Source: Chryseobacterium sp. MYb264
Lineage (GTDB): Bacteria; Bacteroidota; Bacteroidia; Flavobacteriales; Weeksellaceae
Reading direction: 5' to 3'
Length of the DNA stretch: 64,000 nt
Assembly: GCF_035974275.1 (NCBI RefSeq)
Contig: NZ_CP142422.1
Location: 1,860,001-1,924,000 of the forward strand
Shown: positions 35,238 to 45,100 of the stretch, one piece after another
Position numbering within the stretch: position 1 is the first letter of the stretch
How the letters are laid out: every line of letters starts with the position of its first letter
Position numbers and translations under genes: made by a program
Notes under the pieces: model-generated
The model's input: only the letters and a program-made list of their open reading frames with translations
Databases searched by the model: none
What the model was told of the DNA's origin: nothing

Positions 35238-36047
35238 ATGAAAAAAATAAAAATCTTAGGATTCTTTGCCGCTGGTTTATTGCTGTTTACCGCCTGTAAT
35301 TCGCCTAAAAAAGAAGATCCTAATTTCATCAAAGTGGGGGTTACTACGGGGCCTGAACAGGAAATTGCCGAAACTGCTAAAAAAGTAGCCAAAGAAAAGT
35401 ATAATCTTGACGTAGAGCTCGTTGCTTTCAATGATTATGTAGTTCCCAACGAAGCATTGAACAACGGAGATATTGACGCCAATGCCTTTCAGCACGTACC
35501 TTATCTGAACGAGCAGTCTCAGCAGAGAGGTTATAAACTAGCCGTAGTTGGGAAAACATTCCTGTACCCTATTGTTGCCTATTCTAAAAAAATAAAAAAT
35601 ATCAGTGAACTTAAAAACGGAAGCACGGTGGTTATTCCTAATGATCCGACTAACGGAGGTCGTTCGCTGCTTCTTTTACAGAAAAACGGTTTGTTAAAAT
35701 TAAAAGACGGCATCGGTCTATTACCCAAAGTAACTGATATTACAGAAAATCCGAAACAACTTAAAATCGTTGAAATCGAAGCTCCGCAATTGCCAAGAGT
35801 ATTGGATGATAAAGAGGTCGTTTTGGCGATCATTAATAATAATTTTGCCGCTCAGGCTGGATTAGATGCTGAAAAACAGGGAATTCTTACCGAAGACAAA
35901 GATTCACCTTATACCAATGTTGTGGTGGCAAGACATGACAATCAAAATTCCGATAAAGTGAAGAATTTTGTAAAAGCTTATGAATCTGATGAAGTAATGA
36001 AAAAAGCACAGGAAATCTTCAAAGGTGGGGCGGTTAAAGGCTGGTAG
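35238..36047 (+). CDS. metQ: Methionine-binding lipoprotein of the ABC transporter
   Basis: A 269-residue NlpA/MetQ-family substrate-binding lipoprotein. The signal ends in the lipobox LLFTAC (Cys20), which is lipidated. Family blocks are KVGVTTGPEQEIAETAKKVA near 31, DIDANAFQHVPYLNEQS near 77, IPNDPTNGGRSLLLLQKNG near 131, and PYTNVVVARHDNQNSDKV near 224. It delivers methionine to MetNI at the outer face of the inner membrane. A hairpin upstream separates it from metI. It has its own terminator. Confidence 0.95.
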   Translation: MKKIKILGFFAAGLLLFTACNSPKKEDPNFIKVGVTTGPEQEIAETAKKVAKEKYNLDVELVAFNDYVVPNEALNNGDIDANAFQHVPYLNEQSQQRGYKLAVVGKTFLYPIVAYSKKIKNISELKNGSTVVIPNDPTNGGRSLLLLQKNGLLKLKDGIGLLPKVTDITENPKQLKIVEIEAPQLPRVLDDKEVVLAIINNNFAAQAGLDAEKQGILTEDKDSPYTNVVVARHDNQNSDKVKNFVKAYESDEVMKKAQEIFKGGAVKGW

Positions 36048-36073
36048 TCTTGACGTGAATGGCTAAGCTAATA

Positions 36074-36103
36074 GTCAATTTTTAATAGTATGGAAAAATT
36101 GAC
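36074..36103. repeat. Hairpin downstream of metQ
   Basis: Arms GTCAATTTTT (36074-36083) and AAAAATTGAC (36094-36103) pair perfectly. It has no T-run of its own on the plus strand and lies before the likely metQ terminator. Confidence 0.55.
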
Positions 36104-36153
36104 TCATTGACAATTCACAATTGACCTTTTAATTATTCTATTATTATATATTC

Positions 36154-36191
36154 AGACATTGTTTCAGATTATTGAAATGATGTCTTTTTTG
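36154..36191 (+). terminator. Terminator after metQ
   Basis: Arms AGACATTGTTTCA (36154-36166) and TGAAATGATGTCT (36173-36185) pair with two central mismatches or wobbles, followed by TTTTTT. Confidence 0.75.
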
Positions 36192-36306
36192 TTTTATGCC
36201 TTTATTTACAGGACTGATTTGAATAGATTTACACTTTTTCGCCAAACAACTGGTTAGAAATAACCATTTCTTGAAAAATTACATTTTCTCAATTTGAGAT
36301 AATAAA

Positions 36307-36323
36307 TATTTTTGCTATTTTTG
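36307..36323 (+). promoter_or_regulatory. -7 promoter elements of the GH3 gene
   Basis: TATTTTTG appears twice (36307-36314 and 36316-36323), both TAnnTTTG-like, 25-34 bases before the ATG at 36348. This argues against an upstream TTG start at 36312. Confidence 0.5.
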
Positions 36324-36347
36324 TTACCAATCAAAAAAAAGGCTTTT

Positions 36348-38612
36348 ATGTTAAAGAGAACTGCCATTGTAAGTTTATTCACCCTTATATCTGCTTCGTA
36401 TATGGCTCAAACAAATACTACTTTACCCGTTTATTTAGATGAATCAAAACCTGTGGAACAGCGTGTGAAAGACGCACTTTCCAGAATGACGCTGGAAGAA
36501 AAGGTGGCCATGCTGCATGCACAGTCGAAATTCAGTTCACCAGGTGTTCCGAGATTGGGAATTCCTGAATTCTGGACAACCGACGGTCCTCACGGGGTAA
36601 GACCTGAAGTAATGTGGGATGAATGGGATCAGGCAGGCTGGACAAACGACTCTATTATCGCTTATCCTGCACTAACAGCCCTTTCCGCGACATGGAACAA
36701 GAAAATGTCCTGGAATTACGGTAAAGCATTGGGAGAAGAAGCCCGTTACAGAAAAAAAGATATTATTCTGGGACCTGGAGTTAATATTTACAGAACTCCA
36801 CTGAACGGAAGAAACTTCGAATATATGGGTGAAGACCCTTATTTAACATCGAAAATGGTTGTTCCTTACATCAAAGGGGTGCAGTCGAACGGTGTAGCAA
36901 CTTCTGTGAAGCATTTCGCACTGAACAATCAGGAAATGTTCCGTCATACAAGTAATGTAAATGTAGACGACAGAGCATTGTATGAAATTTACCTTCCGCC
37001 TTTCAAAGCTGCGGTTACAGAAGGAGATTCCTGGACGTTGATGGGTGCTTACGACATGTACAAAGGTCAGTATGCGAGTCAAAACAAATATCTTTTGAAT
37101 GATATTTTAAAAGGTGAATGGAAATATAAAGGCGTTGTAGTTTCCGACTGGGGAGCTGTAAACAATACAGAACAAGCCATCCACAACGGATTGGATCTTG
37201 AATTCGGAAGCTGGACCAACGGACTTTCTGCCGGAACAAAAAATGCTTACGACAACTATTATTTAGCAAAACCTTACTTAGATTTAATTAAATCAGGAAA
37301 AGTAGGAACTCAGGAGCTTGACGATAAAGTGACAAGACTTTTGAATCTTGCCTATAAAACAACGATGAACAGAAACAAGCCTTTCGGAAACATCGCTTCT
37401 GAAGAGCATAAAGCGGTGGCTAAAGAAATCGGTGAAGAAGGAATCGTATTGTTGAAAAATCAGGGAAATGTACTTCCAATCGATATTAATAAAGCTAAAA
37501 AAATCGCTGTCATTGGTGAAAATGCTATTAAAATTATGACTGTTGGTGGAGGTTCTTCTTCATTAAAAGTAAAATACGAAACGCTTCCTTTAGACGGAAT
37601 TAAAGCGAGATTCGGAAAACAGTCTGATGTACAATATGCAAGAGGTTATGTTGGAGATATCGGCGGAGAATACAACGGGGTAAAATCTGGACAGGATTTG
37701 AAAGATACACGTTCTGAAGCTGAATTATTGAATGAAGCAGTAGAATTGGCAAAAAAATCTGATTATGTAATTTTCGTTGGAGGTTTAAACAAAGCAGATT
37801 TTCAGGATAGCGAAGGAAACGACAGAAAAAGCTACGGATTGCCTTATAATCAAGATAATGTGATTGCTGCATTAGCAAAAGCGAATAAAAATCTTGCCGT
37901 AGTTTTGGTTTCAGGAAATGCTGTTGCAATGCCTTGGATCAAAGAAGTTCCGACTGTTCTTCAAGGTTGGTATTTGGGTTCTGAAGCTGGAAATTCCATC
38001 GCTTCAATCCTTGCGGGAGACGCAAATCCATCAGGAAAACTACCATTTACTTTCCCAGTGAAATTGGAAGATAATTCTGCTCATAAATTAGGAGAATATC
38101 CTGGGCAAAAAGATGAATTGGCTGCAGGAAAAGGAAAAGATCAGAAAAATCCGATCAATATTACCTATAACGAAGGAATTTTTGTTGGATACAGATGGCA
38201 CGACACAAAAAAAATTAAGCCATTATTCAGTTTCGGACACGGTTTAAGCTATACTACTTTCGAGTTTGGAAAAGCTAAAGCTGATAAAACGACGATGTCC
38301 CAGGACGATAAAATTACGTTCACAGTTTCTGTAAAAAATACAGGTAAAAAAGCTGGAGCAGAAGTGGCTCAGCTATATATTACTGATGTGAAATCTTCTG
38401 TGGAAAGACCTTCAAAAGAACTGAAAGGTTTTGAAAAAGTATTTTTAAATCCTGGTGAAGAAAAAGAAGTAACGTTCACAATTGATAAAACAGCGTTAAG
38501 TTTCTTCGATGTTCAAAAGCACGACTGGGTGGCTGAACCCGGAGATTTCGAAGCTCAAATCGGAAATTCTTCTGATGCTATTAAAACGAAGGTGAAGTTT
38601 ACTTTGAAGTAA
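36348..38612 (+). CDS. Family GH3 beta-glucosidase/xylosidase, secreted
   Basis: A 754-residue exported glycosidase that releases terminal beta-linked sugars. The signal peptide is MLKRTAIVSLFTLISASYMA before QTNT. The N-terminal barrel has TDGPHGVRPEV near 80, SVKHFALNNQE near 188 (Lys-His), and the nucleophile aspartate in GVVVSDWGAVNNTEQA near 265. The second domain has EEGIVLLKNQGNVLPID near 370 and GKLPFTFPVKLED near 565; a C-terminal fibronectin-III-like domain begins near 650. The ATG at 36348 fits the signal peptide and lies below the -7 elements. No SusCD genes adjoin it. Which polysaccharide is cleaved is unknown. Confidence 0.92.
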   Translation: MLKRTAIVSLFTLISASYMAQTNTTLPVYLDESKPVEQRVKDALSRMTLEEKVAMLHAQSKFSSPGVPRLGIPEFWTTDGPHGVRPEVMWDEWDQAGWTNDSIIAYPALTALSATWNKKMSWNYGKALGEEARYRKKDIILGPGVNIYRTPLNGRNFEYMGEDPYLTSKMVVPYIKGVQSNGVATSVKHFALNNQEMFRHTSNVNVDDRALYEIYLPPFKAAVTEGDSWTLMGAYDMYKGQYASQNKYLLNDILKGEWKYKGVVVSDWGAVNNTEQAIHNGLDLEFGSWTNGLSAGTKNAYDNYYLAKPYLDLIKSGKVGTQELDDKVTRLLNLAYKTTMNRNKPFGNIASEEHKAVAKEIGEEGIVLLKNQGNVLPIDINKAKKIAVIGENAIKIMTVGGGSSSLKVKYETLPLDGIKARFGKQSDVQYARGYVGDIGGEYNGVKSGQDLKDTRSEAELLNEAVELAKKSDYVIFVGGLNKADFQDSEGNDRKSYGLPYNQDNVIAALAKANKNLAVVLVSGNAVAMPWIKEVPTVLQGWYLGSEAGNSIASILAGDANPSGKLPFTFPVKLEDNSAHKLGEYPGQKDELAAGKGKDQKNPINITYNEGIFVGYRWHDTKKIKPLFSFGHGLSYTTFEFGKAKADKTTMSQDDKITFTVSVKNTGKKAGAEVAQLYITDVKSSVERPSKELKGFEKVFLNPGEEKEVTFTIDKTALSFFDVQKHDWVAEPGDFEAQIGNSSDAIKTKVKFTLK

Positions 38613-38636
38613 TCTTACTTATATATTTCTAAAACG

Positions 38637-38666
38637 AATGCCTGAAATTTTTTTCAGGCATTTTTT
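38637..38666 (+). terminator. Terminator after the GH3 gene (first)
   Basis: Arms AATGCCTGAA (38637-38646) and TTCAGGCATT (38653-38662) with a T-run following. Confidence 0.85.
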
Positions 38667-38721
38667 ATTTTTTGGCGTAAAAAAGTTTTCTTATTTCTTC
38701 GTTTGGTTTTTATCTGGAGCT

Positions 38722-38754
38722 AACCATGTCAAGGTTTAAAACCTTGACATGGTT
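38722..38754. repeat. Perfect 16-bp palindrome
   Basis: AACCATGTCAAGGTTT and AAACCTTGACATGGTT are exact inverted arms around one base. A shortened form AACCTTGACAAGGTT occurs at 38846-38861 in the second copy of the duplicated segment. Confidence 0.85.
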
Positions 38755-38763
38755 AAAAAAATG

Positions 38764-38790
38764 AATGCCTGAATTTTTTTCAGGTATTTT
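38764..38790 (+). terminator. Terminator-like hairpin (second copy)
   Basis: AATGCCTGAA and TTCAGGTATT repeat the first terminator with one changed base. The surrounding 38637-38740 and 38764-38864 are about 100-bp duplicates of each other. Confidence 0.7.
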
Positions 38791-38911
38791 CTATTTTTGG
38801 TGAAAAAAAAATTTTCTTATTTCTTCGTTTGGTTTTATTTGGAACTAACCTTGACAAGGTTAAATTCTTTTTCGACTTTTCAAGATCACAACGTTCTTTC
38901 AAAAAAGATCA

Positions 38912-39868
38912 TTATTGAAATTGATATTCCGTAAGTCTCATGTCGCCGATTTTTATCAGAATGTGCTGATCAACGGCCCATTTTAAATCCCGGCTTGCCG
39001 TTGGAGCGGAGATATTTTTAAAATGTTGTAAATAATCTTTTCTGCTGAATTTTTCACCTCCGAACTTCTCTTTAAATAAAAATATCCGGTCTTTTGTAGT
39101 TAAATTAGTATTTTGAGATTGTAATACCTGTTTCAGCGATTCTAATAGTATCCCCAGCATAAATTCAATAAAAGGAGTCGAATGACCTTTTTTATCAGAT
39201 TCAGACAGCGTATTATAATAATCTTTCTGATTTTCTCTGATGAGACTTTCAACCGGTAAATATTCAAAAACAGGATATTGCTGCATTAAGATTAAAGTTT
39301 GCCATAATCTTCCCATTCTTCCATTTCCATCTGTAAAAGGATGAATAAATTCAAATTCATAATGAAAAACACAGCTTTTGATTAAAATTAATTCTTTATC
39401 ATTTTTTAAATATGAAAATAAATCATTCATCAATCCTTTTACCATAGTTCCGCCTGGCGCGAGATGTTCTACTTTTGAGCCTTTAACAATTCCTACATTC
39501 GTTGTCCTGAATTTACCTGCATGAGCAACCAGGTCATTCATTAAAACAGCATGCGCCAACTCTAAATCTTTAATTTTATTCGGATTAAAACGTTTTAAGT
39601 CTTTATAAACCTCAATGGCATTCTGAACTTCCAAAATATCTTTGGCAGGAGCAACAATCCTTTTATTCTCTAACAACGCGGTAATTTGATCTTCTGTCAA
39701 GGTATTTCCTTCAATTTCAAGAGAAGATTGAATCGTTTTAATTCTATTTTTCTTTCTTAATTCTGTTGTAGGTTTGTAGAGATGATTTGCATTAATTTCT
39801 CCTATCTTTTCTGAAATAGAAGTAATTAATGTTAAAATCGTATCTGTAATATTATAAGGTGGTTTCAA
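38912..39868 (-). CDS. Fic family protein (predicted AMP-transferase), self-inhibited class
   Basis: A 318-residue Fic-domain protein; such enzymes transfer AMP from ATP to a target hydroxyl. The active-site loop is HPFTDGNGRMGRLWQ with His176, and GKFRTTNVGIVKG gives the flap region. An inhibitory helix motif S49-LEI-E53-G54 (SxxxEG) is in the N-terminal part, as in class II Fic proteins that keep themselves off. The C-terminus looks like a winged helix (APTASRDLKWAVDQHILIKI). The frame opens with TTG at 39868; no ATG is available between the preceding in-frame TGA and the conserved region. Two palindromes lie 5-28 bp upstream, suggesting autoregulation. Confidence 0.9.
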   Translation of the reverse strand: MKPPYNITDTILTLITSISEKIGEINANHLYKPTTELRKKNRIKTIQSSLEIEGNTLTEDQITALLENKRIVAPAKDILEVQNAIEVYKDLKRFNPNKIKDLELAHAVLMNDLVAHAGKFRTTNVGIVKGSKVEHLAPGGTMVKGLMNDLFSYLKNDKELILIKSCVFHYEFEFIHPFTDGNGRMGRLWQTLILMQQYPVFEYLPVESLIRENQKDYYNTLSESDKKGHSTPFIEFMLGILLESLKQVLQSQNTNLTTKDRIFLFKEKFGGEKFSRKDYLQHFKNISAPTASRDLKWAVDQHILIKIGDMRLTEYQFQ

Positions 39869-39872
39869 AATA

Positions 39873-39896
39873 TGATAGTATCATTTGATAGTATCA
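39873..39896. promoter_or_regulatory. Double palindromic operator of the fic gene
   Basis: TGATAGTATCA occurs at 39873-39883 and 39886-39896, each an 11-bp palindrome with central G, 13 bp apart, ending 5 bp upstream of the start codon. This is a good operator candidate for self-control by the Fic protein's C-terminal helix-turn-helix or another regulator. Confidence 0.65.
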
Positions 39897-39913
39897 AAGA
39901 TATAACTTTTCTA

Positions 39914-39943
39914 CAAAAAAAGCGCCCGAATTTCTCCGGACGC
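39914..39943 (-). terminator. Terminator of the DUF2652 gene
   Basis: Arms GCGCCCG (39922-39928) and CGGACGC (39937-39943) pair with one wobble; the minus strand then has seven T. Confidence 0.85.
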
Positions 39944-39982
39944 CTGCAATTGCAAAATTACAAGGAATTAAAAAATATAAAT

Positions 39983-40531
39983 CTAATTCTCGAAATAATG
40001 GATCATTCCAACTTCGGGATGATGTTTTTTTTCTGAATTAAAATCATTTTTGCTGTTCTGACTGCTTTCTAGAAACGAATTGCTAAACAAAACATATGAC
40101 GGATTTTCTGCTAAACCGTTCTTCAACATTTGATGAGCCTCCACAATAGTTTTTCCGTATAATTTTCTGAAATTTCCGATTTTGTATTGCGAAAATTTCC
40201 CATAATGAACGATAAATTTTAATGATAAATCGATCGCCATGCTTAATGATGTACTCAATTCTTCCACTTTTCGGGTAAAAGCATTCTGCATATTCCTCAA
40301 CATCTTTGAAATTTTCTGGTACGATGGTTTTTCATCATATCGGTAAAATAAAATGGCATCGCCTTCGATTTCTGAAATTTCAAAATACTCATTATTCATA
40401 TCAATGAGCGTAGAAAGTAGTTGTCTTACAATATATTCTCCGGTATAAAGTTTTGTATTGAATACAAATTCCGTAAACCCGCTGAAATCCGGAATAAGAA
40501 TAATGCCATCTTTAATATTTGTATTCTCCAT
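39983..40531 (-). CDS. DUF2652 nucleotide-cyclase-fold protein
   Basis: A 182-residue protein whose start IILIPDFSGFTEFVFNTKLY and later ISEIEGDAILFYRYDE match DUF2652, a domain with the fold of class III adenylate/guanylate cyclases. In true cyclases the first segment holds the metal aspartate (DFSGFT) and GDA(I/L)F the second, both retained here as D and D. Residues for base recognition cannot be judged. It starts 58 bp after the efflux outer-membrane gene on the same strand and may be cotranscribed. Whether it makes a cyclic nucleotide is unknown. Confidence 0.8.
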   Translation of the reverse strand: MENTNIKDGIILIPDFSGFTEFVFNTKLYTGEYIVRQLLSTLIDMNNEYFEISEIEGDAILFYRYDEKPSYQKISKMLRNMQNAFTRKVEELSTSLSMAIDLSLKFIVHYGKFSQYKIGNFRKLYGKTIVEAHQMLKNGLAENPSYVLFSNSFLESSQNSKNDFNSEKKHHPEVGMIHYFEN

Positions 40532-40588
40532 AATAGTTTTGGGTTAAAATCCTGTTACCTCCTTAGACGTAACAGGATTGATTTTACT

Positions 40589-42019
40589 TTATTGCCATCC
40601 TCCGCCAACAGAGCGATAAAGGGTTGTTATGGCATTTAATCGTTGAGCTTTCAGAGAAGCCAGGTCTAATTCGGTTTGCAGTTTATTGGTCTGGGCCAAA
40701 ATTACCTCAACACAAGTCGCTGAATTGTATTTAAATAACAAATCTGCCTTTTGAACTGCTTCATTTGATTTTTTCACTAAACCTTCCGCAATTTTCTCCT
40801 GTTCTTCCAATTTTTGAATCTGCACTAAAGCATCCGAAACTTCACCCACCGCTTTTAAAACCGATTGTTTAAAGCTGATTTCTGCCTGTTCCGACACAAT
40901 TTTTGACTGTTCGTACTGCGTTTTCAATTGTTTTCCGTTCAAAATCGGTTGTGCTAAAGTTCCTACCACAGTACCGAATAGTGAACCCGGAATATTAAAC
41001 CAGTTGCTCGCTTTAAAAGCATTCAAACCGCCTTGGGCTGTGATGTTAAAAGACGGATACATATTGGCTCTCGCTACATTTACAGAAGATACACTTCTTC
41101 TCACATCCAGTTCGGCACTTTTAATATCGGGTCTGTAGCTCAATAATTCAGAAGGAATTCCTGTTGAAATCTGAGCCGGTGACTGAACGTTATGCAGACT
41201 TGCACTTCTTTCAATTTTATCAGGCATTGAACCCGTTAAAATACTCAACGCATTTTCCTGAGTTGCGATCGAGCTTTCAATGGCGGGAATTGATTTTAGG
41301 ATCTGATCTTTTACAATTTCCTGCTGCTGAACCGCTAAAGCTGTGGTTAAACCCAATTCCTGCTGTTTGGTTAAAAACTTCAGCGTGCTGTCAGAATACG
41401 TTAAATTAGATCTGGTAATTTCCAGTTGAGTATCCAGCATCAGCAGATTATAATATCCCTGAACAACGGTCGCCACCAACTGTGTTTTCACTGCTTTTGC
41501 CGCTTCCTGAGTTTTCAGATAATCTGCCAGAGCCTGTTCTTTTCTGCCTTTAATTTTTCCCCAGATATCCGCTTCCCAGGAAATATTAATGGAAGAGGTA
41601 TAATCCTGAGTATACTTACTTCCCAGAAACTGACTGGCCATGACGCCATTCATACTGTTGTCTGAAGGTCGATTGATGCTCGCGTTGGCCACCGTTGCGC
41701 TCACGGTTGGTACATTTCCCCATTTACTCTGATTATACGCTAACGAAGCAAATTCGATTTGTTTTAAAGCAACCTGCAGATCATTATTCTGTGCCATTGC
41801 CTTATCGATTAAACCTACCAGAACAGGATCTTTGAAGAAATCTTTATAACTTATTTTAGCGATATTTTCATTGTGATCTTCCGTTATACTATCGTTTCTG
41901 AAGGCTTCGGGCATTTTCACTTCAGGCTGTTCATATTTCTGAACTTTACAGGCAATGGCCGTTCCTGAAATTAATGCGATATATGCTATATTTTTAATTG
42001 AATTCATTTTAAAAATCAT
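40589..42019 (-). CDS. RND efflux outer-membrane factor (NodT/OprM family lipoprotein)
   Basis: A 476-residue TolC-like outer-membrane channel. A lipoprotein-type signal ends with AIACK (Cys near residue 24). Repeated helical regions such as NDLQVALKQIEFASLAYNQS, WEADIWGKIKGRKEQALADY and SYRPDIKSAELDVRRSVSSV are the family signatures. An ATG at 42007 (MNSIKN) is an equally possible start. It is last of three genes (adaptor, pump, channel) and is separated from the pump by 137 bp containing a dispersed CGCAGAT hairpin. With the other two it exports drugs or toxic compounds. Confidence 0.92.
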   Translation of the reverse strand: MIFKMNSIKNIAYIALISGTAIACKVQKYEQPEVKMPEAFRNDSITEDHNENIAKISYKDFFKDPVLVGLIDKAMAQNNDLQVALKQIEFASLAYNQSKWGNVPTVSATVANASINRPSDNSMNGVMASQFLGSKYTQDYTSSINISWEADIWGKIKGRKEQALADYLKTQEAAKAVKTQLVATVVQGYYNLLMLDTQLEITRSNLTYSDSTLKFLTKQQELGLTTALAVQQQEIVKDQILKSIPAIESSIATQENALSILTGSMPDKIERSASLHNVQSPAQISTGIPSELLSYRPDIKSAELDVRRSVSSVNVARANMYPSFNITAQGGLNAFKASNWFNIPGSLFGTVVGTLAQPILNGKQLKTQYEQSKIVSEQAEISFKQSVLKAVGEVSDALVQIQKLEEQEKIAEGLVKKSNEAVQKADLLFKYNSATCVEVILAQTNKLQTELDLASLKAQRLNAITTLYRSVGGGWQ

Positions 42020-42049
42020 TTGAATTAATAGAGGTTATTTTTAATCTCC

Positions 42050-42113
42050 CGCAGATTTTTTTGATTGAGCAGATGATAAAATTAAATCAGCCTAATCCTT
42101 TTGATCTGCGAGA
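42050..42113. repeat. Dispersed CGCAGAT repeat inside the efflux operon
   Basis: TCTCCCGCAGATT and, inverted, TGATCTGCGAGA flank a short AT-rich loop. Related phrases occur at 6243 and 61580. A hairpin here may lower expression of the channel relative to the pump. Confidence 0.5.
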
Positions 42114-42156
42114 ATAAATGCATTACTATATTTAATTAAATCATAGCCTCTGTAAA

Positions 42157-45100
42157 TTAATATTCCCAATCGGCTTCTGTCACTACTCTGCCGTTGATTT
42201 TTTCATGCAACGCCTGAAATACCACAAACAGAACAGGAACTACGAAAACTCCTAAGATCGTTCCGAATAACATTCCCGAAATTGCAGCATAGCCAATAGA
42301 AAGGTTACCCATTGCAGACGGTCCTACCACGAAAATCAGCGGAATTAAACCTGTGATGAATGCCAGTGAAGTCATCAAAATCGGACGAAGACGTGCTTTT
42401 GCTCCTTCTACCGCCGAAGCGATCAGGCTTTTCCCAGCTCTACGTCTCTGGATGGCAAATTCCACGATAAGAATCCCGTTTTTCGCTAATAGACCAATCA
42501 ACATGACCAAAGCGATCTGTACGTAAATATTATTGGATAATTCTGCCAATGTAATTCCCACAAATACACCTGATAAACCAACAGGAATTGCGATTAATAC
42601 TGCAAAAGGAAGAATATAGCTTTCATACTGCGCCGATAAAAGAAAGAATACGAATACGATACACAATCCGAAGATCATTACTGATTGTGAGCTTGAACCT
42701 GCTTCTTCACGGCTCATTCCTTTATAATCATAGGTATATCCCGGAGGAAGAACCTGCTTGCTCACTTCTTCAATCGCTGCCATAGCTTGTCCCGTACTGA
42801 ATCCAGGAGCCGGCATCACGGTTAAGTTAGATGAGTTAAACAAGTTGAAACGGTCTACCACTTCCGCACCGGTAACCTGTTTTAGGCTTACCAAAGTGTT
42901 TACAGGAACCATTTCGCCTGAACTGTTTTTCACGAAAATTCCGTTCAATGATTCTTTATCTTGTCTGGTTTCCGGAGTCGACTGTACTAAAACTCTGTAA
43001 TATTTCCCGAATCTGTTGAAATCCGAAGACTGAATACTTCCGTAATAGCCCTGCATCACGCCTAAAACATCAGAAACACTTACGCCCAACTGTGCTGCTT
43101 TCACTTCATCTACCAATACTTCATATTGAGGATAGGTCACATCAAAAGTGGTAAATGCCACCGCAACTTCAGGTCTCTGCATCAAAGCGCCCATCATGCC
43201 GTAAGAGATATTTCCTAAATTCTGAAGCTCACCGTTTGTTCTGTCCTGAAGAACCAGCTCCATTCCACTCGTGTTTCCGAAACCATCAACGGTTGGTGTA
43301 TTAATAACCAAGAAATTCGCTCTTTTATCCTGAGAAAGCATTCCCTGAACCTGACCGATAATATCGTTGATATTGCTTACCTGACCTCTTTCTTTACCAT
43401 TTTTCAGTTTAACGAAAATTGAAGCTGCCGAAGAAGACATCGAACCACTGAAAAGATTCAGTCCGTCTACCGAAATGACTTTGTCTACCGCAGGATTTTT
43501 CATTAATTTATCTTCCGTATCCGAAACTACTTTCGACGTTCTGTCTTTTGAAGCTCCCGGAGCCAGATTGGCTGTTACAATGATGAAACTCTGATCTTCA
43601 TCAGGAATAAATCCTTTTGGTGTTGTCATCGACATCCAAGCGAACAATCCGCCGAATACCAAAACAATAGCTAAAGCGATCCATTTTCTTTTCAATAAGA
43701 ATAAAACAGCTTTTCCGTAACGGAAGGTCAGTTTGTTGAAACTCGCATTAAACCCGGCGAAGAAACGATCTTTGAAATTCATTTTTTCATGAGAATCCGG
43801 ATGATGCTGTTTTAAGAAAATCGCACACAAAGCCGGACTTAAAGTCAAGGCATTAATCGCAGAAATTACAATGGCAATTGCTAATGTTAAGGCAAACTGC
43901 TGATAAAATAATCCTGTAGAGCCACTCATAAACGCCACCGGAACGAATACTGCAGACATAATTAAAGTAATCGAAACAATTGCTCCCGTGATCTCACTCA
44001 TCGCCGACATGGTTGCGGCCCGCGGGTTCAGTTTTTTATGTTCCATTTTAGCATGAACCGCTTCCACGACGACAATGGCGTCATCCACCACAATACCAAT
44101 GGCCAGTACGAGGGCAAACAACGTTAATATATTGATAGAGAACCCGAAAACTTTCATAAAGAAGAACGTTCCCACAATAGAAACCGGAACTGCAATCGCC
44201 GGAATCAGGGTTGAACGGAAATCCTGAAGGAAGATATACACTACGATGAATACAAGGATAAACGCCTCAATCAACGTATGAATTACCTGCTCGATCGACT
44301 GATCTAAGGCATCTTTTGTCGCATACGGAATTTCATACGCCATGCCTTCAGGGAAGGATTTTTCAAGTTCTTTCATTCTTTCTTGAAGGGCAATCTGCAC
44401 TTCATTCGCATTAGAACCAGCCATCTGGAAGATCGCCATCGTTACGGATGCCTTTTTATTGTATTTCGAAGCAACAGTATAGCTGTACGCGCCGAACTCT
44501 ACTTTCGCAACATCTTTTAATTTTAAAACAGAACCATCGTTCAATGCTTTAATCGTAATATTTTCATATTGTTCGGGCTCGGTGAATTTTCCTTTGTAAC
44601 GAAGGACATATTCCATCGCTTCTTTAGTTCTTTCTCCGAATCTTCCCGGCGCTGCTTCTAAGTTTTGAGTTTGAATGGCTCTTGAAACATCTGAAGGTGT
44701 TAAGTTATAAGAGGTCAGTTTATTCGGATCCAGCCATATTCTCATTGAATAATCCTTGTTTCCGTACACCATCGCATCTCCTACTCCTTTTACCCTTTTC
44801 AGTTCCGGAACAATATTAATTTTCGCATAGTTTTCAAGGAAAAGATCATCCATAGAACCATCTTTACTCGTTAACGAAACCATGGCAATCATACTGTTCT
44901 GCCTTTTCACGGTCGTAATTCCCGCCTGAACTACTTCAGAAGGAAGCTGATTAGTCACCTGAGCTACCCTGTTCTGAACGTTGATCGCTGCCTGATCGGG
45001 ATCTGTTCCCAGTTTAAAAATAACAGTAATGGACAATGAACCATCGTTACTCGCCGTCGAAGTAATATAATCCATATTTTCCACCCCGTTGATGGCATTT

